Source: JBCBSS01 sp039819065 (GTDB taxonomy: Bacteria > Bacteroidota > Bacteroidia > Cytophagales > Cyclobacteriaceae). From it: a stretch of 12,563 nucleotides of DNA. Both the position numbers and the translations under genes were made by a program. The stretch covers positions 1 to 12,563 of the forward strand of contig JBCBSS010000189.1 of NCBI GenBank assembly GCA_039819065.1, written 5' to 3'. A model generated the notes under the pieces. It did no database searches. It worked only from the letters and a program-made list of their open reading frames with translations, and was not told where the DNA came from. Positions 1 through 7,306 of this stretch are shown here, one piece after another (within the stretch, counting starts at the first letter, position 1; every line of letters starts with the position of its first letter).

Positions 1-2181
1 GGACAGACCATAGCCGATAATGTACAGCGCTTTACAGGTACAGCAAGAAACACTTATTTCCTGTCCGATGCTTTCACCTTTGGTTTAAAATTAACCGCCA
101 GTTATAGAGATCAGCGCGTACCAGGTACACGAAACAGGGAATTTGATCCGATTACGGGTAGGTTCAGTAGAAACTTTGATATTAATCCTTTTAGTTATGC
201 CTTGAATACAGCACGGTCGATCAGACCCTTTGACGAAAACGGTGACCTAGAGTTCTTCAGAAGAAACTTTGCTCCATTTAACATACTAGAAGAGCTAGAC
301 CTCAATTTCATTGATATTCAGGTAGTGGATATCTCCGCTCAAACCGATTTTGAAGTCAGACCACATAAAAACTTATCTATCAAAGGCGTACTGCAAGCCA
401 GGTATGCTACCACAGAACGAGACCATACCGTTCATGAAAGGTCTAATCAGGCAGAGGCTTACCGAGCCAATCAAACCCAGTTTATCCAACAGGCTAACAA
501 CTTGTTATTCAGAGACCCAGACAATCCAGGGTTAAACCCTCAAGTGGTACTTCCAGAAGGTGGCTTCAATTACATAGACCAAAGCGACTTACTTAATTTC
601 TTCAATAGAATCAGTGTAGATTGGTCAACAACCGTCAATGATGTCCATGATGTGAGCGTGCTGGCGGGTCAGGAAGTTAGGTTTACCAATAGAACATCTA
701 CCTCAGCAACGGGTATTGGTGTGGTATTCGAAAGTGGCGGCGTAGTGGTCACCGACCCAAACATTATCGAATTCTTCAACTTGCAGAACATAGATTTCTT
801 CAGCCTCAACGAAGAGAGAGATAGGTTTTTCGGATTGTTCTTGAATGGAGGGTACTCTTACAGATCAAGATATGTAGGTAATTTCACAGTGCGTTATGAC
901 GGTTCTAACCAATTGGGTGAAACCAACGCGGCCAGATACCTGCCTACCTGGAACGTAAGCGGTGCCTGGAATATCGAAAACGAGCCATTCTTCAAAAATA
1001 TTCCCTTGTTCAGCAAGTTTGATTATCTGAAGTTGAGAGGTACTTATGGCATTTCTGGTAATCTTCCACCCCAAGCTAGTGCCATTCTCAATTTGCAATC
1101 TGATGTCACAGTCAGGCCGACAGATGTGGAACCTGTATTATTCATCGTAGACCTGACCAACACGGAGTTGACTTGGGAGAAACTGAGGGAATTTAACGTA
1201 GGGCTTGATTTCAGCTTAAAACAAGGACGTATCAGCAGTATCCTTAACTTTTACCTACGTGATGCCTTTGACTTGATTGGAACGGTACAAACCAGTGGTA
1301 TTGGCGGTCAGGGCTTAAAGGCGGGTAACTTCGCCGATATGGAATCTATAGGTTTTGAAGTGTCAGTTTCTACTGTCAACATAAGGAGCAATAATTTCAC
1401 CTGGAAAACAGATTTCAACTTTGGTTATACCCGAGATGAAATTACCAGGTTGGATTTCGGGCCACGCATTGCAGATGCGATCGGTCAAAACGGAGCGGCG
1501 GTACTAGGCGGCCCAAGAAGAGGCCTATTCTCAACCAACTTTGCCGGTCTGAATGCCCAAGGTGTTCCTACATTCTTCAACGAAAATGGTGAGGTAGTTT
1601 TCCAGTATGACCTGCAGGATAGGAGTAACCTCAACGAAGTACTGACATTTGAAGGGCCCACTGAGCCACGTGGCGCTGGAGGCTTGAATAACTCCTTTAC
1701 CTACAAAGGCTTCACTTTGAGTGCTTTATTGTCTTTCAAATTCGATTACAAGATAAGGCTCAATGATGCCTTCTTCTCGACTTATACTGATTTTGATGCA
1801 TTGCCAGGAGAACTCGCTGATAGGTGGGTAGTGCCTGGCGACGAGAATATAACCGATATTCCAGTTATTCTGGATAGAGATGCTACGTTGAATAACGGTG
1901 AGTTTGTACTTGCCTATCAATTGTACAACAAAAGTACGGCAAGGGTAGCCGATGGCGACTACATACGGTTAAAAACTGTTCGCCTGTCCTATCAATTGCC
2001 GGTAGCATGGGCAAATCGCTTTGGCTTGTCCAATGCTAGTTTCTCCATTGAGGGGCAGAATTTAGCGTTATTATACGCTGATAGCGCCTTGCGCGGGCAA
2101 GATCCTGAGTTTTTCAGATCAGGTGGTGTATCGCTGCCGCAGCCCAGGGCGCTCACATTCTCACTTAATATCGGTTTATAA
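1..2181 (+). CDS. SusC/RagA-family TonB-dependent outer-membrane transporter, 5' truncated by the window edge
   Basis: The frame is open from base 1 to a TAA at 2179-2181, giving 726 residues. No true start is visible; a TTG at 202 in the same frame is an internal Leu codon. What remains is beta-barrel. Strand-like patches of alternating aromatic and polar residues recur throughout, for example GNFTVRYDGSNQLG near residues 292-305. A segment near residues 388-411 (ELTWEK followed by FNVGLDFSLKQGR) matches the usual SusC pattern. The C-terminus LPQPRALTFSLNIGL is the typical last strand of the family. The signal peptide, carboxypeptidase-like domain, TonB box and plug should lie upstream; full-length members are usually about 1000 residues. 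SusC proteins import bulky substrates through the outer membrane using TonB energy, with SusD as a lid. The next gene, 21 bases on, is that SusD partner. The family call is firm; the substrate is unknown. Confidence 0.95.
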   Translation, partial: GQTIADNVQRFTGTARNTYFLSDAFTFGLKLTASYRDQRVPGTRNREFDPITGRFSRNFDINPFSYALNTARSIRPFDENGDLEFFRRNFAPFNILEELDLNFIDIQVVDISAQTDFEVRPHKNLSIKGVLQARYATTERDHTVHERSNQAEAYRANQTQFIQQANNLLFRDPDNPGLNPQVVLPEGGFNYIDQSDLLNFFNRISVDWSTTVNDVHDVSVLAGQEVRFTNRTSTSATGIGVVFESGGVVVTDPNIIEFFNLQNIDFFSLNEERDRFFGLFLNGGYSYRSRYVGNFTVRYDGSNQLGETNAARYLPTWNVSGAWNIENEPFFKNIPLFSKFDYLKLRGTYGISGNLPPQASAILNLQSDVTVRPTDVEPVLFIVDLTNTELTWEKLREFNVGLDFSLKQGRISSILNFYLRDAFDLIGTVQTSGIGGQGLKAGNFADMESIGFEVSVSTVNIRSNNFTWKTDFNFGYTRDEITRLDFGPRIADAIGQNGAAVLGGPRRGLFSTNFAGLNAQGVPTFFNENGEVVFQYDLQDRSNLNEVLTFEGPTEPRGAGGLNNSFTYKGFTLSALLSFKFDYKIRLNDAFFSTYTDFDALPGELADRWVVPGDENITDIPVILDRDATLNNGEFVLAYQLYNKSTARVADGDYIRLKTVRLSYQLPVAWANRFGLSNASFSIEGQNLALLYADSALRGQDPEFFRSGGVSLPQPRALTFSLNIGL

Positions 2182-2202
2182 CAAAGTAGAAATACGGACG
2201 AT

Positions 2203-3726
2203 ATGAAAAGTTTCTCTTACCTAAAACGCCAGATTTCTTCTTTAAAGAAAATAACTCCGGCTATACTGCTCGTATTGGTGTCATCTTGTAATGATTTTCT
2301 GGAAGAAACACCAGACAACAGGGTTGCGCTTGATGATTTGGATAAGGCAGCACAGTTGCTAACGAATGCTTATTCTATATCCTCTTATAGCTACACGGAC
2401 TGGATGACCGACAATACTGGGTTTACCAGAGGCGTAGCCATAAGACAAAGCCATACCAACGCGTATGAGTGGAATGATTTTCTGGACGACCCTAACGAAC
2501 AAGACACGCCTGCTTTCTTTTGGTTCCAAACTTACAGTGCTATTGCTCATGCCAATGAAGTTTTAGCCGTATTGGATGAATTACCAGCAGTAACCGAAGA
2601 AGAAATAGCCCAAAAAAGAGCGGTAGAATCCGAGGCATTACTGACAAGGGCTTACGGTCACTTTATGTTAGTTAATCTATTTGGCAAGCACTACGATGAA
2701 AACACCGCTCTATCTGACTTGGGTGTTCCTTATATCACCACACCCGAGACTGTCTTCATCGCACAATATGAGCGCAATACAGTTCAAGAGGTTTACGACA
2801 GAGTAGAAGAAGATATGCTTAGAGGGCTGGAACTCGTCGATGATACCTTCTTTGCTAACTCTGGTAAGTATCATTTCAATAGAAATGCCGCTCTAGCCTT
2901 TGCATCGAGATTCTATTTGTATAAAGGTGATTATGACCGTTGCGAGGAATTCAGCACCATGCTACTAGGCGGTGATCCATCGGCATTTGTAAGAGATATG
3001 ACTGGCAATGAATATCAGTCAGCCAGTTCCTCTATTGATGCATATCCACAGCTTTATTCTTCACCCGATCAACCGAGCAACTTGATGTTGATCCGTAAAA
3101 TATCACTGGTCCAAAGACCTGACTTTGCTCATGGCCCAACCAGAACGATTTTCAACGATTTGTTTGACCAAAATCCATTGGCTGGTACTGTGGATGAAAG
3201 AGAGAACCCGGCATTTGTGAAAGGCGATAACGGCCTTTTCCCAGTGAGATATGAAAACCTGTTCGAGAGAAGTAGCTTAAATTCTAATGTAGGCTTCCCT
3301 TATCATATTTCGGTGGCCTTCAGAGGTGAAGAGGTGTTGTTGAACAGGGCCGAGGCTAACGTATTCCGTAACCGAACCAGCGCTGCAGTAGCAGATTTAG
3401 AAGTTTTGGCTCAAAACCGCTACAGTGACGATGACAATCCTATTAGCCTCACTTTGGACGATATTAGGTCCTTCTTTGGCGTGGCTGGAAACCCCTTCGT
3501 AAGTGATAGGGTGATACTGATTGAGTATATCCTCTTGGAGAGAAGAAAAGAGTTTTTGGCGCAAGGGCTGAGATGGTTCGATATAAAAAGATATGAAATA
3601 GAGGTCGATCACGAATTGGCAGATGGTGTATCGACTATCACACTACAGGAAAATGATTTAAGAAAAATAATGCAGATACCCGCTTCTGCTGTTGATGTGG
3701 GAGGTTTAAGACCTAACCCAAGGTAA
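2203..3726 (+). CDS. SusD/RagB-family substrate-binding outer-membrane lipoprotein
   Basis: This 507-residue protein is the surface lid and substrate-binding partner of the SusC transporter just upstream. It starts at ATG 2203 with a basic n-region, a hydrophobic core (AILLVLV) and a lipobox ending at Cys29. After the cysteine, NDFLEETPDN is the classic SusD mature N-terminus. Family landmarks are present in order: EALLTRAYGHFMLVNLFGK near residues 144-162, NRNAALAFASRFYLYKGDY near 226-244, FRGEEVLLNRAEANV near 373-387, and RRKEFLAQGLRWFDIKR near 447-463. These are the helical TPR-like elements and the C-terminal signature. The length is normal for the family. Gene order susC-susD is the standard arrangement. 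The substrate cannot be deduced from the sequence, but the following metallohydrolase gene makes a peptide-like substrate possible. Confidence 0.95.
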   Translation: MKSFSYLKRQISSLKKITPAILLVLVSSCNDFLEETPDNRVALDDLDKAAQLLTNAYSISSYSYTDWMTDNTGFTRGVAIRQSHTNAYEWNDFLDDPNEQDTPAFFWFQTYSAIAHANEVLAVLDELPAVTEEEIAQKRAVESEALLTRAYGHFMLVNLFGKHYDENTALSDLGVPYITTPETVFIAQYERNTVQEVYDRVEEDMLRGLELVDDTFFANSGKYHFNRNAALAFASRFYLYKGDYDRCEEFSTMLLGGDPSAFVRDMTGNEYQSASSSIDAYPQLYSSPDQPSNLMLIRKISLVQRPDFAHGPTRTIFNDLFDQNPLAGTVDERENPAFVKGDNGLFPVRYENLFERSSLNSNVGFPYHISVAFRGEEVLLNRAEANVFRNRTSAAVADLEVLAQNRYSDDDNPISLTLDDIRSFFGVAGNPFVSDRVILIEYILLERRKEFLAQGLRWFDIKRYEIEVDHELADGVSTITLQENDLRKIMQIPASAVDVGGLRPNPR

Positions 3727-3761
3727 TATAAAGAGAATTACGAGACTGATAAGAGAAGATA

Positions 3762-4643
3762 ATGAAAGTAATATCAAAAAGGCTTTTGCGACTATTATGG
3801 TTCTTTCCAGCTATAACTGTGATGGTGTCAGCATGTTATCCAGACGAGACTTTAAATGCTCCTGTCAATAATCAGGGTGTCCAGCTCGACAGTGACCTCG
3901 ATATCTTTATTGAGGAGAATTTTACCAAAGAGTTTGGAATGGCCATCCGCTACCGGTTTGTAGATCGTTATGTAGACCCGGGACAAAGGGTTACTCCTCC
4001 AAGATTGGAAACAGTTCAACCCATGCTGGATTTCATTCAAGAATTTTGGATTGACCCATACCTTGAAGTGGAAAATGGAGAGGAATTCTTCAGAGGACAC
4101 GTACCTTCTGAAATCGTATTCTTAGGTGGTCTAATCTTTAATGAAGACGGTACGGTTACGCTCGGTACCGCTGATGCCGGAGCTCAAATTACATTCACCA
4201 ATGTCAATGCCATAGACCCAGAGGATTTTGATTGGGTGACGCTTCAATTACAAACCGTCTATCATGAGTTCGCACATACAGTTCACCAGCAATATAAATT
4301 GCCCAACGCATTCGAAACTATTTCACCCAGTGGTTATACCAGTGCCGGTTCATGGTTCACACTCAACGATGAAGAGGCGTTAATACGTGGCTTTGTATCA
4401 CCTTATGCTACCAGTTCACCGAACGAAGATTTTGCTGAGACAGTAGCATTCTTTCTTTTTGATTCGGACTTTATGGAGGAATTCATGACTGACGAAGAGG
4501 ATTGTCAAGATGACGATTGCGTCAGTAGAAATGAGGGCAGGGAACGCATCAGACAAAAATTAAACTCGATCAGCGATCACTACCAACGCGTAACGGGAGT
4601 AAGACTCGAAGATATCAGAGAAGCCATACAAGCTAAATTGTAA
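3762..4643 (+). CDS. SusCD-associated zinc metallohydrolase lipoprotein (HExxH, Peptidase_Mx1-like)
   Basis: The 293-residue product has a lipoprotein signal peptide with Cys25 in VSAC, and DE shortly after it, as in surface-exposed Bacteroidota lipoproteins. The active-site motif HEFAH is at residues 168-172 (bases 4263-4277): His168 and His172 would bind zinc and Glu169 would be the catalytic base. About 50 residues later NEDFAET (221-227) should supply the third ligand, Glu222 or Glu225. This layout matches the substrate-import-associated zinc metallohydrolase lipoproteins, a family I recognise from its motif and its place next to SusC/SusD. An acidic loop with two cysteines (Cys248 and Cys253, DCQDDDC) could be a disulfide or metal site. 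The gene lies 35 bases after susD and 7 bases before the DUF4302 gene, so it is very likely co-transcribed. It probably processes the imported substrate at the cell surface; peptidase activity is inferred, not shown. Confidence 0.85.
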   Translation: MKVISKRLLRLLWFFPAITVMVSACYPDETLNAPVNNQGVQLDSDLDIFIEENFTKEFGMAIRYRFVDRYVDPGQRVTPPRLETVQPMLDFIQEFWIDPYLEVENGEEFFRGHVPSEIVFLGGLIFNEDGTVTLGTADAGAQITFTNVNAIDPEDFDWVTLQLQTVYHEFAHTVHQQYKLPNAFETISPSGYTSAGSWFTLNDEEALIRGFVSPYATSSPNEDFAETVAFFLFDSDFMEEFMTDEEDCQDDDCVSRNEGRERIRQKLNSISDHYQRVTGVRLEDIREAIQAKL

Positions 4644-4650
4644 TTGACGC

Positions 4651-6036
4651 ATGTTTAAACTGAGATATATCGCATTAACCATACTGGTTTCTAACTTGCT
4701 CACTGCTTGTAATGATGATAGTGGCTCAACATTGGCTCCAGTCAATGAACGAGTTGACGCAGCTATTGCTGAATTGAGAAGTGAACTGGTAGCACCCGCA
4801 GAAGGTTGGCGGCTGGAATACCAACCCACTCCAGATGCTGGTATTTTCTTTATGCTTCTGGAATTCGACAATGAAGGTGAGGTTCGCATTCAATCTGACG
4901 TAGTTGCCAACGAGGGTGAGTTTTTTAACCAAACCATCCCCTATCGCATTGATAATTCGCTTGGCTTAGAGCTTGTGTTTGAAACATTTGGTGTATTCCA
5001 CCACCTCTTTGAACTCGATCAGGCTGGTTTCGGTGCTGAATTTGAATTCATATTTCAGCGCAGAGAAGGTGAAAATTTAGTCTTTCAAAGTAAATCAGAT
5101 ATCTCTACCCCTACGGTCATCACCCTTGAACCTGCCAGCTCTGGTGATGCCAATTTATTCTCCAGGGAGTTGGCTGGAAACCTAGAGCAATTCGGGGACC
5201 TAAGCCCGCAAGCCTTGGTTTCCGTAGCACCCAGTCAGCAAGTCATTCTGGAAGACCTGGATGTTTCTGTTTTTTGGGTATTTGATCCTTCCAAAAGAAA
5301 TATAACTGCGGAGTTTGCTGGAAATGGCAGAACAAGACAAGAAATCATCGACAATGGCGGTTTTAGGTTAATCGATCATAGTACAGGTTACTCCATGATC
5401 AATGGTAATCTTGTCTTACAAGAGCCTTTGACTTTCGTCATTAACAGAAGAGAGATCACCATTGGTCAAATAACGCTAAACGATTTTGAACCCAATGGAG
5501 GTCCAAGTTTGTGCGCTATCAATGCAGAAACTACGCCGAAGTATGACGGATTCGCGCAAAACTTAGGTTCGGTATCTGTCGTCAACAGTTTGATCAGCAG
5601 CCGCGGTAACGACTTTCAAGAAAACGTATACCAAATCAACATTGATTTCTTATTTGATGGCGACGGCAATGCGCTGATCGATGACGGAATAATTGGCGAC
5701 CTCTTTCCTAATACTGGCGGCTTTGTAATGTTCTATGGTGTAGAATTGGTAAACGAAGATATACCCATTTATTCATTAGGCCTGATACTTGATGATGGGG
5801 AAATTTATGTGCGTGAGTTCGAAGAAACTTCTACAGAAGGTAACTTAATCACACTTAGCTTTACTGATACCTTTTTCCACTCTGATACTGCTGCAGTTGG
5901 AGACGAGGATAAACTGAGGCAAATTACTGATGAAATATTCTCTGGTGGTGAAGTCTATGCCTTTGATTTCCCACAAGATGATGTATTCAGGTTATTCAAC
6001 CCTTGCAATGAATATGAAATATTCCTGGTGCGGTAG
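4651..6036 (+). CDS. DUF4302-family lipoprotein of the SusCD locus
   Basis: The product has 461 residues. Its signal peptide ends in LLTAC with Cys20, followed by NDD, an acidic stretch that suggests export to the cell surface. Residues 30-130 resemble the DUF4302 N-terminal pattern: a helix (ERVDAAIAELRSELVAPAEG), then GWRLEYQP, then FFMLLEFDNEGEVRI, and further on LELVFETFGVFHHLFE. The rest is rich in predicted beta strands. Two cysteines (288 and 452) could form a disulfide. DUF4302 proteins commonly sit beside SusC, SusD and the HExxH lipoprotein, as here. No catalytic motif is visible, so an accessory substrate-binding role is the simplest guess. The gene begins seven bases after the metallohydrolase stop and is the last of the operon; the next gene is convergent. 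The family call is likely, but the function is unknown. Confidence 0.8.
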   Translation: MFKLRYIALTILVSNLLTACNDDSGSTLAPVNERVDAAIAELRSELVAPAEGWRLEYQPTPDAGIFFMLLEFDNEGEVRIQSDVVANEGEFFNQTIPYRIDNSLGLELVFETFGVFHHLFELDQAGFGAEFEFIFQRREGENLVFQSKSDISTPTVITLEPASSGDANLFSRELAGNLEQFGDLSPQALVSVAPSQQVILEDLDVSVFWVFDPSKRNITAEFAGNGRTRQEIIDNGGFRLIDHSTGYSMINGNLVLQEPLTFVINRREITIGQITLNDFEPNGGPSLCAINAETTPKYDGFAQNLGSVSVVNSLISSRGNDFQENVYQINIDFLFDGDGNALIDDGIIGDLFPNTGGFVMFYGVELVNEDIPIYSLGLILDDGEIYVREFEETSTEGNLITLSFTDTFFHSDTAAVGDEDKLRQITDEIFSGGEVYAFDFPQDDVFRLFNPCNEYEIFLVR

Positions 6037-6061
6037 GGTTAGCAATAAGTTTGAAATATCT

Positions 6062-6595
6062 CTATCGTCTGAGCCTAAACTGAAACAGGGTCTTGACGTT
6101 CGGAACAGGAACGCTGAGACGATCAAACTCGTCACTGGAAAGAGAATCGAAATCCACGGTTTGTAGTACACTGTCAGGAATAAGATCTATAGTTACGACC
6201 TGAGAAAGGAACAGTGAATCGAATGGTGTACTTTCTATGTCAAATTCTTCATCGAAAAAATCATCGACCTCCGAATTCAATTTCAGTTCGTTACCTTCGA
6301 TAGTCCATATGCCGTTATCCTCCAGCTCATCTGTACCATTTTGAAAGGTAAAACTCCTTGAGTAACTATTGTCTCCTCTGAAGTCGATCACGTATTCTTG
6401 TTCTCCTAGAACACTTTCTACCGTTGCACCTTCCCAGCTTATAAAATCATTTGGAAGTTCACTCAGGGTAAAATGATCAAACTCCCACTCTCCAACAATA
6501 GGTTGTTCTGCAATACCGAATTCGTCATTATCGACGCAACTCGATAGGAACGCTAATATCGAAAACACAAAAATTGATTTAAAAATGCTCTTCAT
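6062..6595 (-). CDS. lipocalin-like lipoprotein
   Basis: The 177-residue product starts at the ATG ending at 6595. It has a short lipoprotein signal peptide with lipobox FLSSC (Cys20), followed by VDNDE. The mature part begins with IVGEWEFDHFTL (33-44), and NGIWTIEGNELKL (94-106) follows. This is the pattern of the small lipocalin-like beta-barrel domains common in Bacteroidota, in which a G-x-W near the N-terminus packs against the barrel. A strongly acidic stretch follows (about 108-128), and the end is basic (FRLRR). It is a single gene with its own candidate promoter, and it converges on the DUF4302 gene with 25 bases between stops. Ligand and function are unknown. The fold assignment rests on short motifs and is moderate. 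Confidence 0.65.
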   Translation of the reverse strand: MKSIFKSIFVFSILAFLSSCVDNDEFGIAEQPIVGEWEFDHFTLSELPNDFISWEGATVESVLGEQEYVIDFRGDNSYSRSFTFQNGTDELEDNGIWTIEGNELKLNSEVDDFFDEEFDIESTPFDSLFLSQVVTIDLIPDSVLQTVDFDSLSSDEFDRLSVPVPNVKTLFQFRLRR

Positions 6596-6634
6596 AAATT
6601 CCGTTCTTAATGCATTTTTCGATCATACGCTACG

Positions 6635-6642
6635 CAAAGTTA
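6635..6642 (-). promoter_or_regulatory. candidate Bacteroidota -7 element for the lipocalin-like gene
   Basis: Read on the - strand the site is TAACTTTG, a perfect match to the Bacteroidota -7 consensus TAnnTTTG. It would start a transcript about 30 to 35 bases before the ATG at 6595. I do not see a convincing TTTG -33 element at the expected distance upstream, so the call is tentative. It lies in the 135-base gap (6596-6730) after the cyclo-ligase gene, which otherwise holds no terminator hairpin or small gene that I can recognise. Confidence 0.5.
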
Positions 6643-6730
6643 TTCCAATAAACCCTAAAAACATTGCATCCCTAGTGCATAAACGAGGTTTTGATGGGTT
6701 AGGATATAGTATTATATAAATTTAGAGGGT

Positions 6731-7306
6731 TCAGAACGTATAAATTTCCGACGGGGTAACGCAATAATCCAGACTTACGTCATATTCATCGATGTGTGGA
6801 ATCTCTTCGATTGGCGGAAAGATAGAAAGCCCCACTTTTATTGTGTCAGGGTTACAACGTCTCAAGAACCTATCGTAAAAACCCTTTCCATAGCCTAACC
6901 GATGCCCATTCTTATCAAATGTCAAAAGAGGTACCAAAACCATCTCTATATCCTTAACATTAACTGGCTCGGCACTATTACTGGGTTCTGGTATATTCCA
7001 TTTGCTCAATACCAAGCTTGCTTTATCACGATAGTAAGCATGTTCCAGTTCATTAGTACCTTCTAATACCTTAGGGATAGCAATGCGCAGCGTCGGCAAA
7101 ACAGCCTCAATGTGATCTACCACCAACCAGGTGTTAATCTCTTTCTGATTATCAATAGGAAGGAAAGTATGCAACACGTTAATTGAATACTGTGTTAACC
7201 ACTCACCAAAACGGTCAGCAATTAACCCACTTTGGCGAGCCAACTCCTCTGTCGTTAAAGCACTCCTCTTCTTAATAAAAGAAGCTCTAAGAGACTGTTT
7301 GCTCAT
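6731..7306 (-). CDS. 5-formyltetrahydrofolate cyclo-ligase (MTHFS family)
   Basis: This enzyme converts 5-formyltetrahydrofolate to 5,10-methenyltetrahydrofolate with ATP hydrolysis, returning the stored folate to the one-carbon pool in the cytoplasm. The family (called Fau or YgfA in other bacteria) is identified by GHRLGYGKGFYDRFL at residues 134-148, the nucleotide and folate-binding signature. WNIPEP (103-108) and a basic N-terminus (LRASFIKKRSAL) agree. I chose the ATG at 7306, giving 191 residues, close to the family norm. An upstream in-frame TTG at 7345 would add 13 residues inside bshC that do not look like the family. With the chosen start the gene overlaps the end of bshC by 20 bases, so the two are probably translated from one message. 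It is the last gene of the rimO-bshC operon. Confidence 0.93.
   Translation of the reverse strand: MSKQSLRASFIKKRSALTTEELARQSGLIADRFGEWLTQYSINVLHTFLPIDNQKEINTWLVVDHIEAVLPTLRIAIPKVLEGTNELEHAYYRDKASLVLSKWNIPEPSNSAEPVNVKDIEMVLVPLLTFDKNGHRLGYGKGFYDRFLRRCNPDTIKVGLSIFPPIEEIPHIDEYDVSLDYCVTPSEIYTF

Noticed and set aside
202..2181. SusC-like gene beginning at TTG 202
   Set aside because: The frame is open to base 1 and reads as barrel sequence before 202, so the gene is cut by the window rather than starting there.
3723..3741. Small inverted repeat GTAAT-ATTAC around the susD stop
   Set aside because: Five AT-rich pairs with a nine-base loop and no T-run are too weak to call a terminator or attenuator.
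4560..4889. 109-residue open frame on the - strand across the metallohydrolase-DUF4302 junction
   Set aside because: It runs antisense to two well-supported genes, is Ser-rich without domain signals and has no promoter-like element.
5930..6166. 78-residue + strand frame spanning the convergent gap after the DUF4302 gene
   Set aside because: It overlaps the ends of two real genes in other frames, and its translation shows no signal peptide or motif.
6596..6730. Possible terminator or small RNA in the gap after the cyclo-ligase gene
   Set aside because: It holds AT-rich stretches and short direct AACCC repeats but no stable hairpin; only the -7-like site at 6635-6642 is supportable.
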